Assembly: GCA_022432975.1 (NCBI GenBank)
Contig: CM039516.1
Span: 36,483,599 to 36,547,598, forward strand
Direction: 5' to 3'
Origin: Begonia masoniana
Lineage: Eukaryota; Streptophyta; Magnoliopsida; Cucurbitales; Begoniaceae
Length of the DNA: 64,000 nucleotides
Under the pieces are notes generated by a model that searched no databases, was not told the DNA's origin, and saw only the letters and a program-made list of their open reading frames with translations. Of this stretch, positions 23,196 through 36,045 are shown one piece after another. Position 1 is the first letter of the stretch. Every line of letters begins with the position of its first letter. A program made the translations under genes and the position numbers.

Positions 23196-23964
23196 GATTT
23201 GAAGTTTGTGCATGATGTAGAGTCGATTAAAGGCGAAAATCGATGAGAGAGGTCGAATTGTGCGCTCTTCTTTAGATGGAAATCAACTCAGCAGTCAACA
23301 CTTGTTGAGCAAAGTGTCAACACCTCGCAAGTGTCGACCCCGATAATACTGCACGGGTCAAGGGCCGACCTGCCTGGTCCACACTTCCCATACCCGAGAG
23401 AAGTCAAGAGGCGACCTTTTCTCAAGGTGTCTACTCATGCATGGTCGATCGGTCTAGTCAACCCCTGTAGAACCAAAAAGCGTTCAAGAGTCAACCCCTG
23501 CTAGGGCAATGTATGCAAGTGGATCTTAAATCGACCCATATTCATTTTGATGTCCAAGGATCCCCCTACCCTTAAAGGGTCCAACGCTCCAAAGTCTGAC
23601 CGTTGTACAATGTTTTATTTGGAAAAGAATTTTGTAGCCGAGGCGTGTATCGCCTTGGTGAAGTTTTCGACTGTTTGTCGTAGTCTCTTCATTGGGTTTT
23701 TAGTGTCGATTTAAGATTCACTTGCTTTCATCCTGGTATGTTGATACGGGAATTGATCATGAGTTTCTTATAAGTTTGAACAGTGCCCCTATATTCGGCG
23801 TCTTGGGATTCGTTGTCTTGTCCTAGTGCATGTTTCCCATATAATGGGTCAACAAGTAGGTAAGATTGTGGTTGTCATTGAGGCAGAAGTTTCTATGTTG
23901 TTTTCTATTTGCATTGCATGATTTTCAAAACTCTATTATGTTAGTTATGTCTATATTACGAAGA
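23196..23964. repeat. LTR-like repeat with GTGTCGACC motifs
   Basis: This is the right flank of the L4 insertion. GTGTCAACACC and AAGTGTCGACCCC motifs (23280-23500) and the leader-like segment 23590-23900 resemble the block at 1615-3679. No coding sequence. Probably an older LTR into which L4 inserted; ends not defined. Confidence 0.4.
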
Positions 23965-24570
23965 GTGATAATGGGTCAATGATCTACTCTTATATGTTGA
24001 TAGAAGCTAGCCTCAAAGGATATATTAGAAAGGTCAAAGCATAGACTCAGTAAAGAACATTGACTTGAAAGATTTAGGAGCAGCAAAAACACTTTGCATG
24101 AAAATTTACAAAGAGCGAAAAGTTGTGAAGTTGTACCTACGTGAGATATTGTGCATTTAGAAAAATCACTATAGGTTTAACATTAATAGACTTGAACCTT
24201 CTAGTCCTCCATTAGCTGCTAATTTCATAATTTCATCAATTTTATGTCTACATTTAGATGAAAAAATTAATTATATGTCATGAGATTCATATTCTAGTGT
24301 AGTGAGATCTCTCACATATGCTATGATTTTCACACATCTATTTTTATATTATGAAATCAATGTAGTTAGCTAGTCCATGCAAGAATGCTAAAAAGCTATT
24401 CAATGGATTCTCAAATACTTGCATAGGACTAGGGGATTTGTCTTCAAGTTTGATGACCTTCTAATCAAGTCATTGGATATGTCGTTTTTGATTATGCTGA
24501 AGACCTTGATAAGAGGAAAAGGACTTTATAGTTAGAGATTGTGCTGTCAGCTAGAGGGATTTGTTACAGG
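23965..24570 (+). pseudogene. Decayed Ty1/copia pol fragment (end of RT and RNase H)
   Basis: Reading across frames, the order matches copia pol: a YVD-type remnant at about 23982, then DLKDLGAAKTL...KIYKERK (24061 on). The connector follows, with a SLTYAM match near 24311. RNase H-side residues run from about 24390, with ILKYLHRTRGF and later DLDKRK-like codons. At least one stop and several shifts are present, so it cannot be expressed. It is not the same copy as 25915-29700, since the domains overlap. Confidence 0.65.
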
Positions 24571-25914
24571 ATACATCTCAGGGCCTGCGCCTCGATTAAT
24601 AGATTATTTAGCTGGAAGAACATACAAATCAATTTAATTAACTAAAAATCTTCATCCATTAATTATTCATACGTAAGGGGCAACAAAAATAATGGAAATT
24701 CTACCCATCATTAATATAGAAGTCTTATTATACACAAGACTTATCTAGATTTGATTTACATACATGGCTATATTAAACCAAAAGTACAAGAAAAGAAATA
24801 GAAACCCAAAACACCACTTGCCCTATGTTGTGCTGAACACTTTAATCTATCTTGTCTTGACCTTTTCCACCTTTTGCTCATGAAAAATTGGAGAAAACCA
24901 CAAACATGAGCTTCAAAAACCCAATAAGAATCCTAATATAAAGATTAACTAAACTAAACTCTTATTACATCTAATCATATGCATTAATGCCTTAAATGAT
25001 TAGTATTCAAAACTATCACTTGAAAATTCAATATTGATCAACTTTCATGATCACACATCCTATGTTTTATAGGTTACTACTATTTTCTAAATATTTCTTA
25101 TTAATGTCCAATTGTGTGAAACTCATCGTTATGTAAGGAGTATATATCGCATATGTGTGAATGCTTAGATATATGATTTAGATAATCATAACCTACTCCC
25201 ATTCTATCCTCATATACCATTGACTCTCATGCACCCTTAATTTTATGTGTAATTAATTCTCATGTATCTATAAACTTCATGTGCAACTCATGTTATGGAC
25301 GTAACACACTTGTTTACTTTTTCAACAATTTCAACATAACTATATGTATTACCCAACTATCTAGACATATCTATTTAAATGTCTAACTCTATGAATTTTA
25401 TATAATTCACTAGACATTTCTAATTAGTGTCTTACCCAATGTTTTTTACGTGATTCACTAGACATTTCTTATTAGTGTTTAAGTCAATTTATGTTTACCA
25501 CATTCCTATGTGTAGGAAATAAATGATGCATATATAAATATGTCTAAACACATGATATTATGAATAATTTTCTCATTACCACAACTCACCATTTTAACAT
25601 TTTATTCTCAACTATACGAATGTATGAAATGTCTTTCTCATACATACAACTCGTGCTATGATAAGTGAATCAATTAGTATTCATGTACCATATTATTTAA
25701 GAGATCTAATTGTTATCTGGAACTATATTAAAATATTATGTGAATGCCAATATGCATGATCTAAATTAATATATAATGTGAATGTTAATAATCATGATCA
25801 ATATTTCAACACAATCTCGTAATATTCCATTTTCACACAATTTCAACATTACTTTTATGCAAAATTATATTAAAATTCATTTTCAACATGAATTACCCAA
25901 GTCAACCCAACTAG
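24571..25914. other. AT-rich sequence, no gene seen
   Basis: Very AT-rich, no recognisable domains. A segment near 24840-24960 (TCTTGACCTTTTCCACCTTTTG and CTCATGAAAAATTGGAG) has the look of LTR DNA, but no TG...CA termini with TSD could be paired. The tandem-like CACTAGACATTTCT(A/T)ATTAGTGT element occurs twice (about 25408 and 25458). Confidence 0.4.
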
Positions 25915-28900
25915 TCATGATTTATAATCCACAAGAAAATAAACTAAATCCAAGGACCATTAGTAGCTATTTGATTAGATATGCTAAAAGGTCTAATGGA
26001 TATAGATTTTAATGTCCATCCCATAGCACTAGAATTTTGGAATCAAGAAATGTGAAATTTCTTGAAAATGACTTAATTAGTGAGAATGATTGATTTCACA
26101 ATATTGTTTCTAAAAATGTAACGTCCCGAGTTCTCTGAACCCGGTTCGCTACACAAGATACTGAACTGAACTATGATTTTTTGAGAAAATTTTAAAATTT
26201 CATTCAATGATTAAGATTTGACTCTTAAAACGTTAAAACTTGCAGCGGAAAAATCATCGTATAAAAAAAATAATATTTATTAAATAGTTAAAATAATCAA
26301 GATGGTTGGTTGAAAGAGAAAAGAAAACAGAACACATCGACCAATCACTAAACGACAAAAGTCTTTTACTCACAAACAGAATAGAACACATCGACCGATC
26401 ACTAAACGACAAAGCACATCTACCGCACAGACCACGTGATATCCATGCGATTAAAATTATTAAGCAGACGACGTCTACCGCTCACAAACGACAAACATTC
26501 TCAGCCTACATCTTCCGATTACAAAACGACAAGGCTATTAAAGACTTATGCCGAAGACATCTATCGATGGCTTCTACTAGAGACATCTTCCGACTGCTTC
26601 TTCTGAAGACATCTTCCGATTACAAAACGATAAATTTCCTCCTACATCTTTCGATAGATATAATATTCGACATCACCCGGTCACAAAACAACAAATTCTA
26701 ATACTCACATCCACCGATGGACTACTTCCACCGATAGACAAAACTCTCGACTTCTACCGATGGACTAAATCCACCTATAGACAAAACTCTCGACTTCTAC
26801 CGATAGCTCAAAACACTCAACAAAAATAGCATAGCAACAATTTCACTATAAAGAAAGAAAACTCCGACTACCAAAAGAACTTGAGCATTTTACTAAAACC
26901 GTTCAAAACTACTTAAATCCATGTACTACTCTAAAATTTGGTAAAAACCACTATTAAAACTAACAGAGTATCATTATCAGAAAAAGTCTCAAATCGTATT
27001 CAAAACATCAAAACTATTGTTGTCACTAAAACTCTCAACATGTTTAAATTGAATCAAGGTCCACTAAACCTTTTCATCTACTGACACCAGTTAAACCGCC
27101 CCATCAGTTGCCAGATCGATGCATGAATGCACCCCTCCAACCTGCTTAGTTCTCAGCAAACTCAGAGAACAACCTGCTGTCACTTCTTCACCTACATCAC
27201 AAAACTCATCTATTAGCCTAATGCTAAGTAAGTAAAGCAGTAATGAAATAAAAATGGTGAAACATATATTCCTAAATATGCAGTTTCTACTTTCTCATCT
27301 CAGTTGCATATGCATTCGTTTTTAATCTGACCCCCCTGTGAAATTGGGAGTTAGATCACTCCTCTCAAAATCATACATCCTCTCTCTCGATTAAGGGGTA
27401 GATTAGTTCTCTTAACAACTGTTCAGATCCCCCTGTGAAATTGAGATTTGGATCACTTCTCCCAAAGTCATACATCCTCTCTCTTGATTAAGGGGCAGAT
27501 TAGTTCCCTTAACAACTGTTACAGTCTGTTCATTCCTTACCATGCCATTTCATGTAAATTCATTTTTGCATACTTTCAAAATATGATGCATGACATACAA
27601 ACACATTCAAGCATGTACAACCCTATTGTTTTGTGATGTAGCCCCGAAGGCACAAGCATACTTTACTTACCTGGTCTCCTGGAAAGTATTGGGTGGAAGA
27701 CTACCTCAGGAGCTTACTCAAACCTAAAGCCATAGACAGAACATACATTAGACTTTTTCTAAACTCCATTCTAAAACGCTAGAATTCTAGAGACACTAGT
27801 TTGGAAGCTTAGTTTATTGAGCATTCCCGATTTACCACAAAACCCGAACTAGCTCACTCATACGGCATTCATGAAACTCACATTTATGCTCTCCCCAATC
27901 ATCGCTAGCTACTGGTACAGCAAGGAATCGAAAATATGACTCACCTAGTTCGGAGGAGAATCAAGTAGAAGAATCGCCTAGGGAGCTCTGCTGCTTGAGC
28001 TGAAAATCGAAAGAGGAAATATAGGGAATAGTGGCGGCTACAGTGCATTAATCACAAAGTTTCTTTCTTTAAATAGGTTATTACTATAGGTCTCAATTTA
28101 CCATTATGCTCTTACTTAGTCACTCATTAACCCTATCAATATTTCTCCCAATTTCATCCATAAAATGTATACTATTAGTTGATAAAACAAGTTGGTTCAA
28201 TGAAACCGGGTGCTACAAAAAAAGATCACATTGATGTTCAAACTATTAATTCAAGTGGTAGATTGATTGTTGTTCATAACACTCATCGGGTTCAAACGAG
28301 TGTTGAACAATCAATAGATAAGATTCCACAAGTTGCTGATGATCTAGTAGATCAAATTCTTGAGAAAGTTTCAGAAATTGTCGAACAACCTGTCGAACAA
28401 CAAATTTCTTAAGAAAATGTTGGACTAACACTAATGAGATCTACTAGAGAAAGAAAATTAGCTATTACTAGTGATTATGTGACGTATCTACAAGAATCAG
28501 ATTATAATATTGGAGCCAAAAATGATCTTGAGACGTTTTCACAAGCTATAAGTTGTAATGAATCAATTTTATTGTATGATGCCATGAAAAATTAAATGAA
28601 TTTTATGGATTCAAACAGAGTCTGGGATCTTGTCGAGTTGCCTGATGGTGTAAAAGTCATTGGATGTAAATGAGTCTGTAAATCTAAGAAAGACTCAATG
28701 AGCAACATCAAAAGATATAAAGTAAGACTCGTTGCTAAAGGATTCACTCAAAGGGAAGGAATTGATTACAATGAGATTTTTTCTCCTGTATCTAAGAAAG
28801 ATTCTCTTCGCATTATTTTGGCATTGGTTGCACATTATGATTTTGAGTTGCAACAAATGGATGTGAAAATGGTTTTTCTCAATAGAGAGCTAGAGGAAGA

Positions 28901-29700
28901 GATTTACATGAAACAACCTGAAAGATTCTCCTCTAGTGATGGTGAACATTTAGTGTGCAAGCTTAATCTATATGCGGATTGAAACAAGCCTCCTGCCAGT
29001 GGTAGTTGAAGTTTCATGATGTTATTTCTTCATTTGGTTTGAAGAAAATATCATGTATCAATGTATATACCAAAACGTCAGTAGGAGTAAAATTTGTTTA
29101 TTAGTTCTATATGTGGATGACATTTTACTTGCAACTAATGATAAAAGTTTATTGCATGAGGTGAAACAATCTGTTTGAAAATTTTGATACGAAGGACATG
29201 GGTGATGTATCCTATGTCATTGGTATTAAGATTCATCGAGACAAATTCATGTAACTTTAGGTTTGTCTCAAGAAACTTATATCAATGAAGTTTTAGAGAG
29301 ATTTCAGATGAAAGATTGTTCGCCTAGTAAAACTCTAATTGTAAAAGGTGACAAGTTCCATGAGAACCAATGCCTGAAGAATGATTTTGAGAAGGAACAA
29401 ATGAAGAACATTCTCTGTGATTTGATTGTTGGAAGCCTGATGTATGTTCAGGTCTGCACAAGGCCTGACATTGCATTTGTTGTTGGGATGTTAGGAAGAT
29501 ATCAGAGTAGTCCAGGTAAAGACTACTGGATTGCTACAAAGAAAGTGTTGAGGTACGTTCAAAGAACCAAAGACTGCATACTTATGTACAGACAGACTGA
29601 TAGCTTGGATGTGATTGACTACTCAGATTTAGACTTTGCTGGTTGTGTTGATTCACGTATCAATGTATAGACGGATGGACTGATAGCTTGGATGTAATTG
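25915..29700 (+). mobile_element. Degraded Ty1/copia element (end of integrase, RT, RNase H), split by an L1 solo LTR
   Basis: Two segments (about 25915-26116 and 28218-29700) are one pol reading interrupted at codons NIVSK|KDH by the LTR at 26117-28217. Visible in order: the end of integrase with NPRTIS..YAKRSNGYRF; the linker with RSTRERKLAI; RT with RLVAKGFTQREGIDY, QMDVKMVFLN and EEIYMKQPE (28698-28982); a frame-shifted active-site region with LYVDDILLAT-like codons at about 29108; DMGDVSYVIGIKIHRD (about 29190); RNase H with GSLMYVQVCTRPDIAF and SDLDFAGCVDSR. Several stops and shifts. No LTRs or gag were found. Non-functional relic of the common plant copia type. Confidence 0.8.
26117..28217 (-). 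mobile_element. Solo LTR, family L1, TSD AAAAA, inside copia pol
   Basis: It begins TGTAACGTCCCGAGTTCTC and ends AACCGGGTGCTACA, with AAAAA on both sides. Layout is as for the other L1 copies: a CATCGACCGATCACTAAACGAC-type repeat zone (26330-26820), TGTTTTGTGATGTAGCCCCGAAGG with a minus-strand donor TTACCTGG at about 27670, and CGCCTAGGG at 27974. The host reading frame on either side is continuous once it is removed, which independently confirms both ends. Confidence 0.92.
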
Positions 29701-30229
29701 ACCAAAAATATCATGTATCAATGTATATACCAGAATGCCAGTGAGCTCTTCAGTTGATATTTCTCATTTTGATAAAAATTGTGTACGCATTTATGTTTGA
29801 GAAATATACTTAAGTAGTAGACCTAGTAAAAACATAGAGTTTATTCACTAAGTTTATGGATATAAAAAAAAAATATAATACATTGTGACACATAGAAGAT
29901 AATTTTTGATTATATTAAGAGAATCTGTGGCTATGATTCATGTATTGTTGTTTCTTACTACAGAAATTATTTAAAACTCAGACTAAGTTGGGAAATGTTG
30001 GTTGTTGGTCTTGTTTTAAAAGTGGTGTACCTGCTAGTGTTGGGAGGACTTATGCCCGTACCTTTTTCAGAAAGAAATATTTTCCTTCTGTAATCTTCAC
30101 TTCAGAAAGATCTACGGAGCTTGCTAAAGTTGTCATCTTGCAGGAGAGTCTATGATGAAGTCTCTTTGATGGAAGGAGAGAAAAACGGTGAGAGGTTTCC
30201 TAAGCCTAATTTTCATTTAAAAACACTAT
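29701..30229. other. Scrambled copia-derived and unassigned sequence
   Basis: The first about 80 bp are patches copied from upstream: ACTGATAGCTTGGATGTAATTGAC repeats 29598 and ATATCATGTATCAATGTATAT repeats 29048. After that no domain is seen. A 71-codon frame at 29940-30155 is unrecognised. Confidence 0.4.
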
Positions 30230-30234
30230 CGTAT

Positions 30235-33200
30235 TGTAACGACCCGGGGAGGATCGCCACGAAATTCTTGACTTTACATAAAACGTTAACTCATATTTGA
30301 ACTCTTTTCTCCTTTTTTTTTTTTTTTTCTTTAATAACAGTATACCTAACAGGCTTAAAGACTTCAACTTAATGGATGGAAAGTTAGTCCCTCGTACATG
30401 CTTCCAATCGACGTACAAGTTGCATGGGTCTGCATGCATCAACCGATAGACATTGCGTCTTCCGGATGGCACGTGCACCCTACATGACTCGTTTAAACAC
30501 CTATCGGCAGATGCGAATACTCACATCGACCGACGATCACGTGCATCTCGTGTGACCAATTTAAAACATCCACCGATAGACATGTGAAATTCACGTGTTC
30601 ATCTAAGACATCATCCGATAGCTTACAAGCTCTATATCATCCGATCACTAGACGACAAATTGTCACTTACATCATCCGGTCACTAGACGACAAAACCATG
30701 TTTATATCATCCGGTAAAAAGACTCCTTAGATCATCCGGTGACTTTATTACACTACATCTGCCGATCGCTAAACGACAAGATAGTACTTACATCATCCGG
30801 TGAAGGAATACACTTCATCCACCTAACGCTATACGACAACCTAACATTTATATCATCCGGCGAGGAAACATATTACATCTTCCGGTGACGTCATACTACA
30901 TCTTCCGATGACGTCATCCGGAAGACTCAACCGTTTAACTCTCATCTATTGACATCCGCCGATGACGTCAGCCGGATGATTGCCTCATCCAGCTTCTATC
31001 ATACGGCAGTAAAACACTATAATCATCAAACAACCTCATCCAACAGAAAATACTACAACTCACCCAAATCTTAACCTGGGAATTATAAACCCTAATGAGT
31101 GAAAACCATATCCCATACAAGATACACTTAGCGGAAGGCTTAAGCAAAACAGACCATTCATAATCCTTAAAATCGTTAACAGATTCTGAAGTCAAACCAT
31201 TCAAAATTCGAATCTCATTGTTATAAGAAAACTCTATTCTACTTAGTCATCTGTTTATCATAAACTTCTCTGACTTACAAAGGGTATAACCAGGAAACTT
31301 GATCGCCTATCCAGCCTTCACTGTCACACTGAGTATCCTCCAGCAACCAAGCTTAGACATCTTCATTGACCTTGAGTTCCTCACCTGAAAACTCGTCACC
31401 TACATCATAAGGTTTAAACTATAAGGCTAATGCTTAGTAAGTAATGCAACACTAATATGGATGCATGAATGCATAATTTGGGAAAATCACAGGCCTCAGT
31501 CTTTCTGTTCATGTCCTTTTGCTCGTATTCATCATTCATAATCATTGATCATATTCATCATTCATAATCATTGATCATATTCATCATTCATGGTCATGGA
31601 TCATATCATCATTCATAATCATTGATCATATTCATCATTCATAATCATTGATCATATTCATCATTCATAATCATTGATCATATTCATCATTCATAATCAT
31701 TGATCATATTCATCATTCATAATCATTGATCATATTCATCATTCATAATCATTGATCATATTCATCATTCATAATCATTGATCATATTCATCATTCATAA
31801 TCATTGATCATATTCATCATTCATAATCATTGATCATATTCATCATTCATAATCATTGATCATATTCATCATTCATAATCATTGATCATATTCATCATTC
31901 ATAATCATTGATCATATTCATCATTCATAATCATTGATCATATTCATCATTCATAATCATTGATCATATTCATCATTCATAATCATTGATCATATTCATC
32001 ATTCATAATCATTGATCATATTCATCATTCATAATCATTGATCATATTCATCATTCATAATCATTGATCATATTCATCATTCATAATCATTGATCATATT
32101 CATCATTCATAATCATTGATCATATTCATCATTCATAATCATTGATCATATTCATCATTCATAATCATTGATCATATTCATCATTCATAATCATTGATCA
32201 TATTCATCATTCATAATCATTGATCATATTCATCATTCATAATCATTGATCATATTCATCATTCATAATCATTGATCATATTCATCATTCATAATCATTG
32301 ATCATATTCATCATTCATAATCATTGATCATATTCATCATTCATAATCATTGATCATATTCATCATTCATAATCATTGATCATATTCATCATTCATAATC
32401 ATTGATCATATTCATCATTCATAATCATTGATCATATTCATCATTCATAATCATTGATCATATTCATCATTCATAATCATTGATCATATTCATCATTGTT
32501 ATAGGTTGTGTGGATCAAGAGAGGATTTGTGCTGGTAAAGGGGGTTCGACAGTGAGTTTGATCTTGTTCCCTACTGGGGTCGTATTCATATATCCTTCTT
32601 GGACTGTTAACATACGCCGAACCGCCCCCAACCCTCACTTACTCACGTTGCATAAATCTTATACATATACATATATACATACATATCTTGTTCATAGAAA
32701 ACATGCGTTTAAACATTTTCTTATGCTTGAGAAACATTCATGATGCATGAACATGAGAGCTTTTAACTCATCAAACCATGACAAGGATCATACAGAGCAG
32801 ACAACTTCACAATCACTAACAGATCATCACAGGGTGTAACTCGCAACATACATAAATCCTTCAGGTGAAGACAAGCTAAACATTAGACATCTCAACCTAG
32901 TACTCCTACGATGTAGGGCTCTATTAGCCGGAAATCTTATTACATTCACTTACTGGTCTCCTTAGCACTTTGAGCTTCTTTCTCTTCAAATTCTTCACCT
33001 AAAACATTTACATTGCAGTAGTTAAAACAAAAATCCTAACAGTTCTACTCACAAGTCATCCTAGGGTCTACTAACTAAGAGTCATTCCCGAATCCTTAGT
33101 CTAATACACAATGTAACCTGAAATCCCAAAACCAAAACAGACGGATTCGATAAATAATAACTCAGGGTTGGTTGTTTTAAATGTCCAGAATCTATTCGGA

Positions 33201-33639
33201 ATGACATTACCAATCTCGGGTTTCAAAATGTTCCTATCAATACTCGGCCATTGAAGAATCCAAAACTTCAATACAGAGCTGAAAACAGAGCTAATAAACT
33301 AACAAATAGCCACATTGTCTAATGCATACCTCAGGCGCAGAGTAGTCGAGTGGTGGCGGAGTAAACCGGCCGTCGAGGAGAGTTTGCTGATGACTTGCGA
33401 GAGAAGAAATCACCGGAAAGGGTGGTGTCAGCTACAGTGGTTTAAATGAGGTTTAAATCTTTTCCTTTTTCTTTAAATACGGCCTCAATCCTCCATTATT
33501 ACAACTTTGCCACTCAACCTAGTTTAGATCCACATGTAATTAATTATTCTTGGTATAGGTCCTAAACTGTAAAGATTAAATATTTATGACCGTTAATATA
33601 GTTAAGAAAAATCACCTGGCCGTTGACTCGGGTGTTACA
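30235..33639 (-). mobile_element. Solo LTR, family L2, TSD CGTAT
   Basis: It begins TGTAACGACCCGGGGAGG and ends GACTCGGGTGTTACA. CGTAT flanks both sides (30230-30234 and 33640-33644). It is the inverted counterpart of 6391-9626: CATCATCCGGTCACTAGACGACAAA repeats (30600-30860), TGACGTCATCCGG and TGACGTCAGCCGG near 30905-30975, the minus-strand acceptor box CACCTACATCATAAGG at 31397, the 26-bp array, then TACGATGTAGGGCTC and a donor-like box near 32950. TATTTAAAG (minus) near 33466 is the probable TATA. Confidence 0.92.
31526..32497 (-). repeat. 26-bp minisatellite, about 37 copies
   Basis: The unit ATTCATCATTCATAATCATTGATCAT (written here as ATTCATCATTCATAATC plus ATTGATCAT) repeats with a 26-bp period and is nearly perfect across about 970 bp. 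One early unit differs (CATGGTCATGGATC) and one is shortened. On the minus strand it corresponds to the GATCAATGATTATGA form of the array at 7568-8006. Confidence 0.97.
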
Positions 33640-33972
33640 CGTATTGAGAGTGGAAAGTTTAAAAATGACTAATCGTAAAAGAATTTGTTTTCCGCAATTG
33701 ATGTTTCCGTGATTTAATTTTAGTTTCTAAAGCATGTTCATTCTAACAATTTTATCATTTAATTACAGCTTTTTAACATCACATAACATTTCATCAGTCT
33801 GTTTCAGCATTTCATGAATTTAAAGGTTTTTACTCTTAAGAATCCAGAGTATAGCAAAGCCATTCAGCTCTTATTTTGATTTTTACTCTTTAAGAATTCA
33901 GAGTACAGCAAAGCCTTTCAGCTCTTATTTTGATTTGCCAAGAGACAAATGTAAAACATGGATTGAAGTCGA
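33640..33972. other. 3' flank of the UGT gene, with a 53-bp tandem duplication
   Basis: TTTTACTCTT(T)AAGAATYCAGAGTA starts at about 33828 and again at 33881, each running through CAGCTCTTATTTTGAT. It lies just downstream of the UGT stop codon (minus strand), so it is likely in or next to the 3' UTR. Nothing else is recognised. Confidence 0.6.
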
Positions 33973-35449
33973 TCAAATAGTTCGAAGTTTTGCGACAAAT
34001 TCATCGACGTTCTTGTCTGAACTGCCGCCTTCATCCGCTGCTTGCTTAGCCAATTCCTTCAGCTTCACGGAGTTGGCTTTGATCTCCTTCCGTCTCTCCC
34101 CCTCCATAACCTGTCCAATGCATAAAGCTATTTCTTCTTTACTGAATACTCCCTTTTCATTGGCCCTGGCTCTCACTCCTGCTTTCCAAACATCGGCGAT
34201 GAACTTGGCATTGGTCGTCTGATCTGCCCACTGTGGCATCGCCACCATCGGCATCCCCAAGCATATTGCCTCGAGCGTCGAGTTCCACCCGCAGTGCGTC
34301 ATGAAACAGCCAACGGCCCTGTGGGTTAACACTTCAAGCTGAGGACACCAATTCACGACCAGACCTTTGTCCGAACACCCTTCCAGAAAATTCTCCGGCA
34401 GCTTTTTCTGTTCGGATTCTCGCACGACTAGTAAGAATAGATGGTTGCTGTTCATCAGACCCAACGCTAATTCCTCCAGTTGCTCTTCTCCTACGACGAC
34501 AACACTGCCTAAAGATGCATATACGACTGAGCCAGTTTCCTTCGCGTCGAGCCATGACATGCAGGTGTTGACGTTGGGTTCGAACAGGCTGAGGCCGTAA
34601 TCGCTATCGTCCTTCACCCTTCCGTCCAAGTACTTTGATGGAATGGTTGGTCCTATGGTCTTGACTGGCCATTTGCAGCTGATCATCCATTTTATCACCT
34701 ATATAATACAATATCACCCGAACAAATTCAGTACAAAATCCCGACTTTAGCTATTTTTATCTTCACAAATGAAATCAAATGGAAGATTAGCAAACCTCCT
34801 CCTCCAAACCATCGAATGAGTTGCAAAACATCATCTCGGCGTCGAGGAAATTAGAGAACTGTCTGGAAGTGATGTTTAAAATGGCCTGAAAGTTGGCAGG
34901 GTCGTAGTCATAAATGGGCAGATCGTTAGCCTCTAGCAGAGGCATGGAGGGCAATTCTACAGACGGGGTTTGGAGAGGGAGCTTCAAAGCTTTATTGTAG
35001 GCATGAAAGTTTATGCTGCTGACGGCGCAAGACTGAGTGTAAAAAGGGGCTGCCTCAAAACCACACTTCTTGGCGACGTCCAGAACCCATGGCATGAAGG
35101 AGTCGTAGACGAGAAATCTAGGCCGGGGATGAGACTCGTCAGCGCGGCGGAGGAAGGCAGCTAGCCCCTCGGAAGCTACATTCTTGTAACGCTCAAGAAG
35201 CGAGTCGTCGTCATCTGATTCCTTACGGTCCTCTGAGCCGTCGGTGATGACCTGAATTTGGATGGAGATGGCTCCGCCTTGGGGTTGAACAAGCATGGTC
35301 TTGGAGGCGTACAAGGTGGTGAGAAGGGTTACTTTGAGTCGTCGTGAGACGAGGCGCTTGGCGAATTGGATGATTGGGTTCATGTGACCCTGCGACGGGA
35401 ATGGGAAAAACAAGACGTGAATATCGCCATTGTCATGGCCATCCACCAT
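33973..35449 (-). CDS. UDP-glycosyltransferase, UGT74-like, two exons
   Basis: Exon 1 is 35449-34796 (218 codons) and exon 2 is 34698-33973. The 97-bp intron (34795-34699) has GT at GAGGAG|GTTTGC and AG at TATATAG|GTGATA, phase 0, joining EEE to VIKWM. The protein is 459 residues, the usual family length. The acceptor-side catalytic His is in FPFPSQGHMNP (H22), its partner Asp in LVYDSFMPW (D116). The 44-residue PSPG donor-binding box runs from WCPQLEV to QWADQ (about 335-378) with HCGWNS inside. The final Gln is usual for UDP-glucose users. UGT74-like features are the intron position, IGPTIPSKYLD and VAMPQWADQ. Such enzymes glucosylate small acids or hormones in the cytosol; the acceptor cannot be read from sequence. 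The frame is intact, so it is probably functional. Confidence 0.95.
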
Positions 35450-35706
35450 AGCTTCTGTTGTTTTTTCTCTGGGTTTTCTTCAATCTTTCCCCTTTCATGT
35501 TCTAGTTCTAGCTGTATAAATCTTTTTGTAATGACAACAAGGATCGCAGTCATTTGCGAACCGACAAACTTTTGATTAGTCGTGAAACACGTGAACCATG
35601 ATGACAAGTCGTGAAACATGCTGAGCAAACTCGTTGTCAATTGAAATAAATAATTGGCAAATTTGCAAAGAAACAGAACCAGATCTATCATGAATAGTCC
35701 CGTTTT
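35450..35706 (-). promoter_or_regulatory. Remaining native upstream region of the UGT gene
   Basis: Only about 257 bp separate the UGT ATG from the copia insertion at 35707. On the minus strand it contains a TATA-like GATTTATACAG at about 35512-35523 and a G-box CACGTG at 35588-35593. Anything further upstream was moved about 20.8 kb away by the nest of insertions. Confidence 0.5.
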
Positions 35707-36045
35707 TGTTGGGTTCTGTGTAGACTCGGATTCATAATAGACAATGAGCCATTATGATTAAAATGATTTTTCTGTTTGTGTTGGGTCCATAATCAATAAT
35801 ATTTTTTTTATTTATTGATACTTGAGTTTGAGTCGCAAAACTCAGTCGTATCGATTTTGATTAGTAATTGTTTTTATTTGCCCTATTTATTGATACTTGA
35901 GTTTGAGTCGCAAAACTCAGTCGTATCGATTTTGATTAGTAATTGTTTTTATTTGCCCGTTATTTTTTTCCTTCTAGAATTTTCACGTAAATTTTGGTGT
36001 TTATTATTTTCTCTGTTTTTGGTTTCTCATTCAGTTTTTCAACCA
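35707..36045 (+). repeat. 5' LTR of the split copia element
   Basis: 339 bp, TG...CA. It is about 60 bp longer than the 3' LTR because a 75-bp block beginning near CTATTTATTGATACTTGAG is tandemly duplicated (GATACTTGAG at 35817 and 35892). Confidence 0.85.

Noticed and set aside
25782..26012. 76-codon frame as a small gene
   Set aside because: Only its second half (from NPRTIS) is meaningful, as copia integrase-end sequence; the first half is unrelated AT-rich DNA.
34334..35575. Plus- and alternate-frame ORFs over the UGT gene
   Set aside because: Shadows of the UGT exons; none has domain content.
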